Assembly (NCBI GenBank): GCA_903842505.1 | Contig: CAIMMI010000011.1 | Span: 1 to 64,000 of the forward strand | Length of the DNA stretch: 64,000 nt | Source: an uncultured Verrucomicrobiota bacterium | Lineage (GTDB): Bacteria; Verrucomicrobiota; Verrucomicrobiia; Limisphaerales; UBA9464 | Direction: 5' to 3' | Shown: piece by piece, positions 8,094 to 16,917 of the stretch | How positions within the stretch are numbered: the first letter of the stretch is position 1 | Layout: every line of letters begins with the position of its first letter | The notes under the pieces: model-generated | The model's database searches: none | What the model was told of the DNA's origin: nothing | What the model saw: only the letters and a program-made list of their open reading frames with translations | Position numbers and translations under genes: made by a program

Positions 8094-8122
8094 TGGGTAC
8101 CAGTCGCAGCCGCTGTCAGCAA
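8094..8122 (-). promoter_or_regulatory. Possible rpmB promoter
   Basis: On the minus strand, TTGCTG (8117-8122), a 17-bp spacer and TACCCA (8094-8099) lie about 33 bases upstream of the rpmB start. The -10 match is weak. Confidence 0.38.
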
Positions 8123-8339
8123 GAGATAATTTATGAACACCCAAATCCATCACCCCTGCCCCCTCGCCAGACCCGCCGTCGCAATCAACCGTGTTTGGGC
8201 TTGCCCACCCGTAATCCAATCCAATCCTGCAGGGATGTCTGCACCACCCACCCTCGCCTGTCCTCATCAGGACCCGGAATGGATCACCGGGAGGTCAGGC
8301 ACCCGCCAATCCGCAGGGCAACCCTGAACGACTGGCGCA

Positions 8340-8648
8340 ATGACACTTCTCAACAAGGCTTTGGCCGCCATCTGCTTCTTCTCGCCCCCGCTTCTGGCCG
8401 AGAGCCTTGCGCCATTCTACCTCATCGAACCAATCCTCAACGACGGCGTTCTCCTCCACTTCGACACGGCCCCGTTCCGGCGATACCAACTCCAGGCCAC
8501 CACCAACCTGTTTGTCGCGCCGCCCGCAAAGGTGACTTGGGTAACCCTCTACACGGTTCCCCCGGTCCCATTCCAGAACCACTACATCGTCCTCGATTCA
8601 CGGACCAACGCCCCCTCCAAATGCTACCGCATCGTCGTCTCGCCATGA
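8340..8648 (+). CDS. Small secreted protein of unknown function
   Basis: 102 residues with a signal peptide: a short basic start, the hydrophobic stretch ALAAICFFSPPLLA and a probable cleavage after LLA. The mature part resembles the single C-terminal beta repeat common in secreted verrucomicrobial proteins (RYQLQATTNL, then W, then a closing CYRIVVSP strand). The stop codon overlaps the ATG of the next gene as ATGA at 8645-8648, so the two are probably co-translated. The 278 bp upstream of this gene, after rpmB, hold no recognisable gene beyond the rpmB promoter region. No function is claimed. Confidence 0.6.
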   Translation: MTLLNKALAAICFFSPPLLAESLAPFYLIEPILNDGVLLHFDTAPFRRYQLQATTNLFVAPPAKVTWVTLYTVPPVPFQNHYIVLDSRTNAPSKCYRIVVSP

Positions 8649-9673
8649 TCCCCCTCCGATGTGTGTCGCCCAATCTCGGACTGGTCTCGCTCGCGCTGCT
8701 TTCCTCAGGGATCCCATTGGTCGAGGCCTGCGACCTCTGCGCCATTTATCGGGCTGCCGACGCCAAGGGTGAGTACTCATCCGGCTTCAACGTCAGCATC
8801 GCCGAACAGTTCATCCCGTACCGCACCGAGCAGTTCAACGGCGTCACCTTCAAACGACCGGATCCGGAGTATCTGGATCGTTCCATGACGCACGTGGTGC
8901 TGGGATGGAATGCGACGGAGACCCTGGGCTTCAGCGCGAACCTCCCGATCGTGCACCTGCGATACCAGTTCACCCAGGTGGAGGACGGGTTCACCCCGGA
9001 ACCGATCCGGGGTACGGATACCGGACTCGGCGACCTCGCGTTCGTCGGCCGCTGGCAGGCGATCAACAAATCAACTGCCGATGCTGGGTTCGTGCTGAAC
9101 GTCCTTGGCGGAGTAAAGCTCCCAACCGGTGAATCCAGCGCTCTGGATCGGCAAGAATCCTCCATTGACCGATACGAGGGCATCGTGGGCCCGGGGCACA
9201 ACCACGATTCGCTGGGGCAGGTCTTGTCGGGCATTCACCTGCACGACCTGGCACTGGGCAGCGGGTCGGTGGACGGCGTCTTCGGTCTGGCTGGGCAGGT
9301 CCGTTGGAAGCGGATCTTCCTCAATCACCAGTGGCAGTACTACCTGCGGACCGAAGGCGCTGGCAACTACCGGTTCGCCAACGAATTCATCGCGTCAGGC
9401 GGCCCGGGCGGGTTCCTTTGGCTGAACAAGTCCGGTTCGCTGAGCCTCCAGTTCAACACGGTCTATGACACCCGCGGCGCCGATGAATTCCGAGGCAGGG
9501 CATCGGTGCACACCGGGATGACCGCTTGGTATGCGGGACCCCAGGTCGTCCTCACGCTGGGCGGAAACTTCTCGGCGGTTGCGAGCGTCGACATCCCCAT
9601 CCGGATAGCCGCGCGCGGTTTCCAAAACGTTCCCGACTACCGCCTCAACGGGTCCATCAACTGGCGATTCTGA
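8645..9673 (+). CDS. Putative outer-membrane beta-barrel protein with CDLCAIY motif
   Basis: 342 residues from the ATG that overlaps the previous stop codon. A signal peptide is visible (LGLVSLALLSSGIPLVEA), followed directly by CDLCAIYRAADAKGE. The rest alternates polar and hydrophobic residues in amphipathic strands and ends in LNGSINWRF, a C-terminal aromatic residue as in outer-membrane barrels. It resembles the broad MetA-pathway/transporter barrel family. The conserved CxxC after the signal suggests a metal or redox site in the mature N-terminus; that is inference. The frame is open upstream to 8015, but the ATGA coupling and the signal peptide fix the start at 8645. Confidence 0.68.
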   Translation: MIPLRCVSPNLGLVSLALLSSGIPLVEACDLCAIYRAADAKGEYSSGFNVSIAEQFIPYRTEQFNGVTFKRPDPEYLDRSMTHVVLGWNATETLGFSANLPIVHLRYQFTQVEDGFTPEPIRGTDTGLGDLAFVGRWQAINKSTADAGFVLNVLGGVKLPTGESSALDRQESSIDRYEGIVGPGHNHDSLGQVLSGIHLHDLALGSGSVDGVFGLAGQVRWKRIFLNHQWQYYLRTEGAGNYRFANEFIASGGPGGFLWLNKSGSLSLQFNTVYDTRGADEFRGRASVHTGMTAWYAGPQVVLTLGGNFSAVASVDIPIRIAARGFQNVPDYRLNGSINWRF

Positions 9674-9724
9674 AGCAGCCCGGAACCACCCAAGAACACT
9701 CCACTTTCAACCAAATCAATCCGC

Positions 9725-11620
9725 ATGCACCTCGAGACCATCGATTGGATCATCATGGCAGTGGCGTTCGCCATCTACCTGGGCATTGGCCTCTTTGTCG
9801 GCAAGGACGCCGGGAAGGACTATGACAGCTACTTCCTCAGCGGGCGTTCGATGCCGTGGTGGCTTCTGGGCACCTCCATGGTCGCCACCACCTTCGCCAC
9901 GGACACTCCGAACCTCGTTGCGGGCATCGTCCGTCGGGATGGCGTCATGGGCAATTGGGTCTGGTGGGCATTCCTGCTGACCGGTTCCACCACGGTCTTC
10001 CTTTTCGCCAAGCTCTGGAGACGCAGCAATGTCCTCACCGACATTGAGTTTTACGAACTCCGTTACTCTGGCAAACCCGCCGCCTTCCTGCGGGGCTTTC
10101 GAGCCGTCTATCTGGGTGTCTTCTTCAACGTCATCATCATGGCGAACGTCACCCTGGCTGCGATCAAGATCGGGGGGGTGCTCCTGGGACTCACACCCAT
10201 GCAGAGCATCCTGATCGCGTCGGTCATCACGGTGTCCTACAGCATGGTCGGCGGGCTCACCGGAGTCCTCCTGACGGACCTGGTCCAGTTCGGTGTGGCG
10301 ATGGTGGGATCCATCTGGGCAGCCCACTACATCCTCAGCCTGCCTGAAGTGGGTGGACTCGCCAGCCTCGTCGCCCGCCCGGAGGTCCAGTTGAAGATGG
10401 CCATGCTGCCCGACTTCTCCCAGATGCACGGGGAGCCATTCTTGGCCCTGTTCCTCATCCCGCTGATGGTCCAGTGGTGGTCCGCCTACTATCCGGGAGC
10501 GGAACCCGGCGGCGGTGGCTACGTCGTCCAACGCGTGCTCGCCGCGAAGTCGGAAGGTCATGCGGTCGGCGCGACGCTGTTCTTCAATGTCATGCACTAT
10601 GCCCTTCGCCCCTGGCCCTGGATCCTGGTCGCCCTTGCTTCGCTGGTGATCTACCCAATGGACCCGCCGGAGCGGATCGCAGCAGCCCAAAGCGCCATTG
10701 AGCGTGCCGGAGATCCGGCGAAGGTCGACGAAGCAACCCGCCTGGCCGCACGGGGCGTCACCTCGCTCCGGGCTTCGTTCCCAAAGATGCCCGAGGCCCA
10801 GATCGCCCATGACCTCGCCTACCCTGCCCTGCTCACCCGCCTGCCGGCCGGACTACTCGGGATTGTCGTCACATCCCTGATCGCCGCCTACATGAGTACG
10901 ATGTCCACGCAGGTGAACTGGGGATCGAGCATCCTCGTCAACGACGTCTACCGACGCTTCATCCAACCATCCGCAAGTGAGAACCAGATGGTGTGGGTGG
11001 GAAGATTCGGGACCCTTGGGCTGATGGCGGTGTCCTGCGGCGTTGCCCTTCTCCTTCAGGACGCCTTGAGCTCATTCGAATTGCTTCTCCAGATCGGCGC
11101 CGGCACAGGACTGCTCTTGCTGCTCCGATGGTTCTGGTGGCGTATCAATGCAGCCGCCGAGATCACGGCCATGGTGGTTTCCTTCGGAGTTGCCATCGCC
11201 TTCTTCGCCCTCAAGCGTGCGGGCGTCAGTGTTCCATCGGGCTCGAGCCAGATGCTCATCGGCGTTGGAATCACGACCGTGTCGTGGATCCTCGTCGCCC
11301 TGATCACCCCTCCCACCGACGAGGCGACACTCCGCGAATTCTACCGACGCATCCAACCCGGCGGCCCAGGCTGGGCCTACGTGCTGGGTCGCGCTGAGCA
11401 CGAGCGCCTGCAAATCCGGAACACCCAGTTGAAGTCGGACCTTCCAATAGGACTGCTCGCTTCCGCGGGTGCCACGGCCGGCATCTGGGCCCTGATCTTC
11501 GCCAGTGGCTACTACCTGTATGGACGTCCGATGGCAGCGCTCGGCATGGGCATCGTCGCCGCAGTCGGGGCCGCCATCGTCTTCTTCTGCTGGAAGCGGC
11601 TATCCTTCTCCAAAAAGTAG
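9725..11620 (+). CDS. Sodium:solute symporter (SSS family)
   Basis: A 631-residue inner-membrane transporter. It has the SSS start with DYDSYFLSGRSMPWWLLG and MVATTFATDTPNLVAGIV in the first helices, a YSMVGGLTGVLLTDLVQF segment in the middle, and LIAAYMSTMSTQVNWGSSIL-type helix-9 residues containing the serine/threonine pair that binds Na+. About 13-14 helices can be counted. A soluble insertion near residues 300-365 carries an Ala-rich helix. The family imports sugars, amino acids or nucleosides with sodium; the substrate is not clear. The gene is 52 bp after the barrel protein and converges on the large minus-strand gene. Confidence 0.93.
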   Translation: MHLETIDWIIMAVAFAIYLGIGLFVGKDAGKDYDSYFLSGRSMPWWLLGTSMVATTFATDTPNLVAGIVRRDGVMGNWVWWAFLLTGSTTVFLFAKLWRRSNVLTDIEFYELRYSGKPAAFLRGFRAVYLGVFFNVIIMANVTLAAIKIGGVLLGLTPMQSILIASVITVSYSMVGGLTGVLLTDLVQFGVAMVGSIWAAHYILSLPEVGGLASLVARPEVQLKMAMLPDFSQMHGEPFLALFLIPLMVQWWSAYYPGAEPGGGGYVVQRVLAAKSEGHAVGATLFFNVMHYALRPWPWILVALASLVIYPMDPPERIAAAQSAIERAGDPAKVDEATRLAARGVTSLRASFPKMPEAQIAHDLAYPALLTRLPAGLLGIVVTSLIAAYMSTMSTQVNWGSSILVNDVYRRFIQPSASENQMVWVGRFGTLGLMAVSCGVALLLQDALSSFELLLQIGAGTGLLLLLRWFWWRINAAAEITAMVVSFGVAIAFFALKRAGVSVPSGSSQMLIGVGITTVSWILVALITPPTDEATLREFYRRIQPGGPGWAYVLGRAEHERLQIRNTQLKSDLPIGLLASAGATAGIWALIFASGYYLYGRPMAALGMGIVAAVGAAIVFFCWKRLSFSKK

Positions 11621-11646
11621 CCGCCCGGGGAGACTCCTGTCCCAGG

Positions 11647-14600
11647 TCACCCGAGTTTGCGAACCGCTTCCGCGATCGCCGGCTCGGCCCCGATGGTTCC
11701 CACCAACTCGTCCAGATATCCCGGGGTCTTGATCCTTTCGATCATGACCCGGGCGTGGCTCAGCCGATCCCGGATTCCGAGACGTTGGGCTTCCTCGGCA
11801 TAGCCGGGGCGGCCGAGGAACTTCTCCAGGTAATCGCTGTGCCGGCGCCAGAGGCGAAGGTCCAGGGTCTGCTTCGCCTTGAGGCGCTCCAGGTACCACG
11901 CCGAAGCCAGCATGTTTTCTCGGGAGAACAGTTCGCGAACCTTCGACGATTCCACCCCCTCCCCCTCGAAGTGGTCATCCCGCATGATATGCAGCAGCGC
12001 TCGCAGCGGCGGGCAGGCCAACTCGATGGATCCGTCGTTGAAGTAATGCTCGGCAACCCTCCGGTGTGTCTCGAGCACATTTGCCACTCCATCCGCGAAT
12101 TCCGCCGGATCCTGCTGCTCTGGCCTCAGCATCGCTTCCGTCAGCACCGAATGCGGATGGTTGAAGACCCGACCGAAGAAGTTGTTCACGAACCGGGGCG
12201 TGATCCGGTAGCCCAGCCGGCTGGCACGGACGGTCTTTCCGTCGATCTCCACATCCTGGCAGCGCTCCAGGTAACCGTTGGCCAGCAGGGAGCGCGGCTC
12301 CCGTTCCTCCACTCCCATCCGGCACCACAATTCGGGGACCAGAAGCGAGATGTCGTGATCCACTCGAAGTTTCGGCCCCACGCAACCGGCACTCGTCAGG
12401 AACCCGTCATAGCCCGTGACAATGAAGCCAACCAGCGCCGCGTTCAGGTCGTAGATCGGCGGCAGTGCATTGAACGGACCCTTTGTCAGCGCCCCCTCGC
12501 TTCCAGCGCCGGTCATGCTGGGCGATTTTCCCGTCATGCTGGAGATGAACTCCATGAAGAGCTCAGGCAACTCCAGGTAATGGATTGGCCCATAACACGC
12601 GAGGCTGCGGACCCCCTTCTCAGCCGGATTATTCCGCCGACCCGCCAAAACCGCGTGAACCGGCACGTTCAACGGAACACCGACGGGCAAGCGCCTCGCC
12701 AAGCGCGCCCCCACCTCCGCCACGTGCCAAGTGCGTGCGTTGAGCAGGTCCGGTCGCGTCTGGAGGTAGCGCGGATTCTTCGACGGCTTGCCATCGACAA
12801 TCCGCGGCTCCGCAGAGCAGACGAAGTTCTGCTCCGTTGGATGATTCGCCACCGCCGACACCAGTCGCTGCATCGGCTCGGTGAACTGATGGAAGCCCAC
12901 GGACTCTTCCACCATGTTTCGGGCATCCACCCGAGTCAGCGGTTGGTAGTTGCTGAAGAAATTGTCCGTCCTCTCGAAATCGGACTCCGCCGAGTGATCG
13001 TATCCGCGCACAACGGCGTCGTCCGGACGCTGGAAAAGGCGGAACTCCACGTTCTGCACAAACTTCACGGAGGGCTGGATGCTCAGCTCCCCAACTTGCC
13101 CCGCCTTGGACCGGGGAACGATCACGCTGGCCGTGATGTCATCCTCAGCCTGAAGCTTCATCGACGGATGGAAGTCCTTCCGCAGACCGAAGGTCCGCCA
13201 TGCCCCGTCGTCCGCATAGCCCACGCGCAGGAACTGCGTTGCCAGACGCCGCCGGCCCAGGCGCAACTCGTTCGCCGGAGTCCCGTTGATGACGTCCACG
13301 GAGAAATGCTCGCGCCAATGGTCGCCCCAAGACGGCTGCCAGAAACGCTTCACGACCAAGACGAGTTCCTTGATATGCGCCGGAATCGACGCCAACCACC
13401 GATTGTACTCATCCGAAAATTCGCTGCAGGGCGTCAGCAGCTTGATCACGGAACCCAGCGTCCGCTGCGGCGAAAGCACGGGCCGATGATCGCTTCCATT
13501 GCGGGCGTTGTCCCGGAAGCGGCGGGAGAAATCAGACTTCAATACCCCGTCGATGGCGTTGAAGTCGTTGTGGAAGTCCGCCACGAACACGGGTCCGTGG
13601 ATGATGGCATCCGCGATCGGTTTGGAAATCTCGCTCTTGCCGCCGCCGCTGACCGTGCAGGGCTTGTGACAGAGGACACCTTCCGGGCGCGTGCCTACGA
13701 GCCGCCAGGCCCGATTGCCCTGAGGCTTCTCCAGATGAACCTTGAAGCCGCTGGGCAGGACGTAGGTGCGCCCCAACAACAGCTTGAGCCGACCTTCGCT
13801 CCCATCCGACCGCTTCCAGCGCACCGTCTGAGACTCCAGTTCGAACTGCACCGACTCGGGAACGTAAATCACGTCCGGATAGGCCAGGTCCACCGCGTAG
13901 CCCTCCGGCTTCACTTCAACGCCGCCTCCAAGCAGGCCCACCGCCTCTTCAAAGGTGTGCGGATACTCCAGACGATGCTGATTCGCATCGTAGTCGCTCG
14001 CGAGGTCATAGCGCGCGAAGACCAGCGCGCCTCCAGCATGTTCCTCTTCGGAAAGGCCCAGAAGGTTCGAAGCGAAGCTCACCTGGGTCTTCACCTCCTT
14101 CTTGCAGTACCCAAAATAGTTGTCCGAGATGATCGTCACGATCGTGCCCGAGGCATCCCGAGCCGTGATCTTGAACGCGTTGCCCCCGTTGTAGGGTTCG
14201 CCCTCCGTCTTCCAGCACATCCCGTCTCGCCGCTGACGCTCCGTCGCATCCTCCCATCGGGGCAATCCCAACTGGTCCTTGGGCACTCCAGTCAGATGTG
14301 GCGCCAGGATCACGCACCCCGTGTGACCGGACCAGTGCTCCACATCCAGTGCGGCATCGTTCTCCGGGAGATAGGGATCACCGGCATTGCCGAAGATGCT
14401 CTCGACGAAGTCCAGATTGGCCACCAGGGATCCCGGAACCAGAAACCGGATCTCCATCGACTTCGCCGGAAGGAAACCCGGGACCTCCGGGGAAACCACT
14501 GGCCTCAATTGCATCGAGACGAAGCACTCCGCGGCAACGTTCCCGACCGTGAATGGCAACCGTTGCAGTTCCGCCGGTGGCTGGAGGGCTCGCCTCAACA

Positions 14601-15096
14601 ACGCCGCGAACGCTTCCCGGGGAACACCCTTCTTGTCGTCCGGGATCGGAAGCCCGCCTTCAACCACATGGAAGATCCCGGCAGTTGTCCGCCGGTCTGA
14701 CTTCGGATTGTGCAGCACGCCGTTCCGGAGGCGGTAGCTCTTCAGCAACGGCGAACTGACTTGATCCTGCCCGGGCGGTAGCGACAGGACGCGCGCCAAG
14801 CCCGGGCGATCGAGAACCAGGGTCTTGGCGGGCAACTTGGGCGGGACGACGACATCACCCAGATAGTCGTACAGAAAGGACTGGATCCGATTATCGGCTG
14901 GGCACAGGTAGGTCGACAGCAACCGATCCTTCTCGCGTCCGTGCGCAATGAACAAGGCCATCGTCGCGTCCAAAGCCTCGCCCCCGCCCGGCAGCGGAAT
15001 CGGGGAAAACCCCAATTCGGCCAACTTCAAGTTCAGGTGCTGATGCAGCGCTTCAGGGGCTTCAGGCTTCAGCCCGCTTCGATCGGATTGGTGCAT
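11647..15096 (-). CDS. Very large conserved protein, candidate PPi-type PEP carboxykinase
   Basis: A single 1149-residue ORF without signal peptide or membrane helices. The length and general character match the pyrophosphate-dependent PEP carboxykinases described from Entamoeba and Propionibacterium, which are about 1100-1150 residues and distant from the GTP and ATP forms. Notable conserved-looking blocks are FVADFHNDFNAIDGVLK near residue 500, SMTGKSPSMTGAGSEGALTK near 875 (glycine/serine-rich with lysines, a plausible phosphate-binding region) and LRVDHDISLLVPELWCRM near 940. If right, it interconverts oxaloacetate and PEP using PPi/Pi in the cytosol. The call is from memory of the family and could be wrong. 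The gene is monocistronic. Confidence 0.5.
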   Translation of the reverse strand: MHQSDRSGLKPEAPEALHQHLNLKLAELGFSPIPLPGGGEALDATMALFIAHGREKDRLLSTYLCPADNRIQSFLYDYLGDVVVPPKLPAKTLVLDRPGLARVLSLPPGQDQVSSPLLKSYRLRNGVLHNPKSDRRTTAGIFHVVEGGLPIPDDKKGVPREAFAALLRRALQPPAELQRLPFTVGNVAAECFVSMQLRPVVSPEVPGFLPAKSMEIRFLVPGSLVANLDFVESIFGNAGDPYLPENDAALDVEHWSGHTGCVILAPHLTGVPKDQLGLPRWEDATERQRRDGMCWKTEGEPYNGGNAFKITARDASGTIVTIISDNYFGYCKKEVKTQVSFASNLLGLSEEEHAGGALVFARYDLASDYDANQHRLEYPHTFEEAVGLLGGGVEVKPEGYAVDLAYPDVIYVPESVQFELESQTVRWKRSDGSEGRLKLLLGRTYVLPSGFKVHLEKPQGNRAWRLVGTRPEGVLCHKPCTVSGGGKSEISKPIADAIIHGPVFVADFHNDFNAIDGVLKSDFSRRFRDNARNGSDHRPVLSPQRTLGSVIKLLTPCSEFSDEYNRWLASIPAHIKELVLVVKRFWQPSWGDHWREHFSVDVINGTPANELRLGRRRLATQFLRVGYADDGAWRTFGLRKDFHPSMKLQAEDDITASVIVPRSKAGQVGELSIQPSVKFVQNVEFRLFQRPDDAVVRGYDHSAESDFERTDNFFSNYQPLTRVDARNMVEESVGFHQFTEPMQRLVSAVANHPTEQNFVCSAEPRIVDGKPSKNPRYLQTRPDLLNARTWHVAEVGARLARRLPVGVPLNVPVHAVLAGRRNNPAEKGVRSLACYGPIHYLELPELFMEFISSMTGKSPSMTGAGSEGALTKGPFNALPPIYDLNAALVGFIVTGYDGFLTSAGCVGPKLRVDHDISLLVPELWCRMGVEEREPRSLLANGYLERCQDVEIDGKTVRASRLGYRITPRFVNNFFGRVFNHPHSVLTEAMLRPEQQDPAEFADGVANVLETHRRVAEHYFNDGSIELACPPLRALLHIMRDDHFEGEGVESSKVRELFSRENMLASAWYLERLKAKQTLDLRLWRRHSDYLEKFLGRPGYAEEAQRLGIRDRLSHARVMIERIKTPGYLDELVGTIGAEPAIAEAVRKLG

Positions 15097-15480
15097 GCGT
15101 TCGCGAGAATTTACGCCGGCAGCAGACCACCGGCGCTGGAACTCTACGGACGATCAGCCAGACGGCAAGCAACGGTCCTGACCCACCCGACGGAATGATT
15201 CATGATCCCGATCAACGACCATTCTCATGAAACCGTCCGTCACGGACCGCATATCGGCAGGACAGCGCCGGGGGCATTCGATGGAACTCCGGACCACTCG
15301 CTCGCACCCAACGTCCTGCATCCAATCATCCCCAAGATCCTGTAATCCCCGGCACTCATCCGGTGTCTCCTTCCACGCGACTCCTCAAACGGAGACCCTC
15401 AATGTGACCTGTCCCAGGAAAACGGCATTTGGATCTGTGCACGGCTGGGCCGCTCAGCGGCCTCCTCCGGCGTCCTTCGC
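15097..15480. other. Divergent intergenic region, 384 bp
   Basis: Between the large minus-strand gene and the plus-strand sigma-factor operon. No convincing ORF or RNA gene is seen. It must hold both divergent promoters, though no strong -35/-10 pair was found. A perfect palindrome, GGCCGCTCAGCGGCC, sits at 15448-15462, just upstream of the sigma-factor start, and could be an operator or a leader hairpin. A weaker GTCTCC...GGAGAC dyad lies near 15365-15400. Confidence 0.6.
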
Positions 15481-16125
15481 ATGACGACGGCCCGAACCCA
15501 CCCTTCCGTTACGTCGGCCAGCCATCCAAACTCTGGCCCGGCGCCTCAACCTGCTTCGACCCTCCTTCTGTCCAAGGTTCGAACCGGTGACGATCAGGCA
15601 GCCCAGGAACTGGTTGAGCACCTCTACCCACTCGTCCTGCGCATCGTTCGGGCTCATCTGCCCCGACGCGCTGCCGAAGAGGATCTAGCCCAGGACATCT
15701 TCCTCAAAGTGTTCCAACACCTCGATCAGTTTCAGGGCCGGGTCCCCTTCGAACACTGGGTCTCCCGCATCGCCGTGAATCATTGTCGCAATGCCATCCG
15801 TGCCCAAACCTCCCGCCCCGAGTGGCGGATGTCCGATCTGGTCGACGACCCTCAGGGGTTGCTGGACCGGCTCGACCACACGGACACAGCAGCGGCCGAG
15901 CCTGGCGACGACCTCGAAGCGGCAGAACTCGTCGAGCGGATCCTCTCGATCCTGCCCCCACGCGACCGAGCCCTCATCCGGTGGCTGGAAATGGAGGACC
16001 GCAGCATCGAACAGATTTCCCGCGAAACCGGGTGGTCAAGCACCCTGATCCGAGTACGTGCCTTTCGCGCCCGCCGGAAGCTCAACGCGAGATTTGGCCA
16101 ACTTCGAAAGGAAGGAAGACTATGA
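15481..16125 (+). CDS. ECF-type RNA polymerase sigma factor
   Basis: 214 residues. Region 2 covers about residues 35-105, with AAEEDLAQDIFLKVFQHLDQF and HWVSRIAVNHCRNAIRA. Region 4 covers about 150-210, with LPPRDRALIRWLEMEDRSIE and the helix-turn-helix ISRETGWSSTLIRVRAFRAR. There is no region 3, as in extracytoplasmic-function sigma factors. The first 25 residues are Ser/Pro/Thr-rich and may be disordered or untranslated. The stop codon overlaps the next ATG (ATGA at 16122-16125). The two following genes look like a membrane anti-sigma factor and a periplasmic partner, so the operon is probably a self-contained envelope stress switch. Confidence 0.95.
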   Translation: MTTARTHPSVTSASHPNSGPAPQPASTLLLSKVRTGDDQAAQELVEHLYPLVLRIVRAHLPRRAAEEDLAQDIFLKVFQHLDQFQGRVPFEHWVSRIAVNHCRNAIRAQTSRPEWRMSDLVDDPQGLLDRLDHTDTAAAEPGDDLEAAELVERILSILPPRDRALIRWLEMEDRSIEQISRETGWSSTLIRVRAFRARRKLNARFGQLRKEGRL

Positions 16126-16418
16126 ATCCACTGGATCCTCGATTGAAGGAACTGCTCCGCCGCCACGCGGCCGGGCTTTCCGCGCCAACCTCGCCACCAC
16201 CCGGCTTCGCGGCGACGGTTCTGACCCGCCGACACGTCGACGCAACCGCTGGGGCCAGCGCCGGACTCGACCAGATCCTTTTCGGCGCCACCGTGCTTTC
16301 GCTGCTCGTCATCGCCGTCGTTGGAATCTCCCTCGCCTACCGGTCCAACCATCCTCCGGCTACATCGAATTCGTGGGTCACGGCCTCCCAGTTCGCTGCC
16401 AGCCGCTTCATGCCATGA
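16122..16418 (+). CDS. Small single-pass membrane protein, putative anti-sigma factor
   Basis: 98 residues. A cytosolic N-terminal part (MNPLDPRLKELLRRHAAG, then a Pro-rich hinge and GFAATVLTRR) precedes one transmembrane helix (LFGATVLSLLVIAVVGISLAY) and a short periplasmic tail. Position directly after an ECF sigma factor with ATGA overlap, and this topology, are typical of anti-sigma factors, but no zinc-binding HxxxCxxC motif of the ZAS type is present. Function is inferred from context. It also overlaps the next gene by ATGA (16415-16418). Confidence 0.65.
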   Translation: MNPLDPRLKELLRRHAAGLSAPTSPPPGFAATVLTRRHVDATAGASAGLDQILFGATVLSLLVIAVVGISLAYRSNHPPATSNSWVTASQFAASRFMP

Positions 16419-16819
16419 AACCCAGTCGCACCCTTAAGATCGTTGCCGCCATGGTCCTCGTCTTCGTCGCCGGCGGCCTTGCGGGAAGTTTCATCACCGT
16501 CCTGCAAATCCAGCGCGCCTTCGAAAAAAGCCTGCAGTTCGAGAACTGGGCAGCAGACACCGAAGCGAAGCTGAGCCGGAAGCTCTCGCTTTCACCCGAT
16601 CAGCGTTCCAAGACCCGAATCATCATCGGGGACATGGAGACGGAGTTCCGATCCATCTTCAGTCGCACCTTTCGGGAGTCCGCTGAACTCCTCGTCCGGT
16701 CTGGGAAAAACCTGGATACACTCCTGACTCCGGAGCAGAGGGCGATCCATGCCGAGATGAAGGCCGAACTGCGCCGAAATCTGAAGAAGGACCTGAAACT
16801 CGACCTTCCACCGGAATAG
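16415..16819 (+). CDS. CpxP/ZraP-like periplasmic protein, membrane-anchored
   Basis: 134 residues: one N-terminal signal or anchor helix (IVAAMVLVFVAGGLAGSFI), then a charged helical domain with two LTxxQ-like motifs, LSLSPDQRSK and LLTPEQRAIH. This is the pattern of the CpxP/Spy/ZraP/CnrX sensor-chaperone family, which responds to envelope stress or metals in the periplasm. Its ATGA overlap with the putative anti-sigma gene suggests it is the sensory partner of the sigma switch, as CnrX is for CnrYH. The exact signal is unknown. Confidence 0.72.
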   Translation: MKPSRTLKIVAAMVLVFVAGGLAGSFITVLQIQRAFEKSLQFENWAADTEAKLSRKLSLSPDQRSKTRIIIGDMETEFRSIFSRTFRESAELLVRSGKNLDTLLTPEQRAIHAEMKAELRRNLKKDLKLDLPPE

Positions 16820-16917
16820 CCAGCGACGCGCTGCGCGGACGAGTGAGCGGCAAGCCTCGCGAATGCCGCCGCCCACACGCCGCCGACGGAATGACCCTCG
16901 ACGGCTATACCCCCCGA

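Noticed and set aside
11755-14700. Plus-strand ORF of 981 codons
   Set aside because: It is antisense to the 1149-residue gene, is rich in Arg/Leu/His as typical of shadow frames, and has no recognisable domain.
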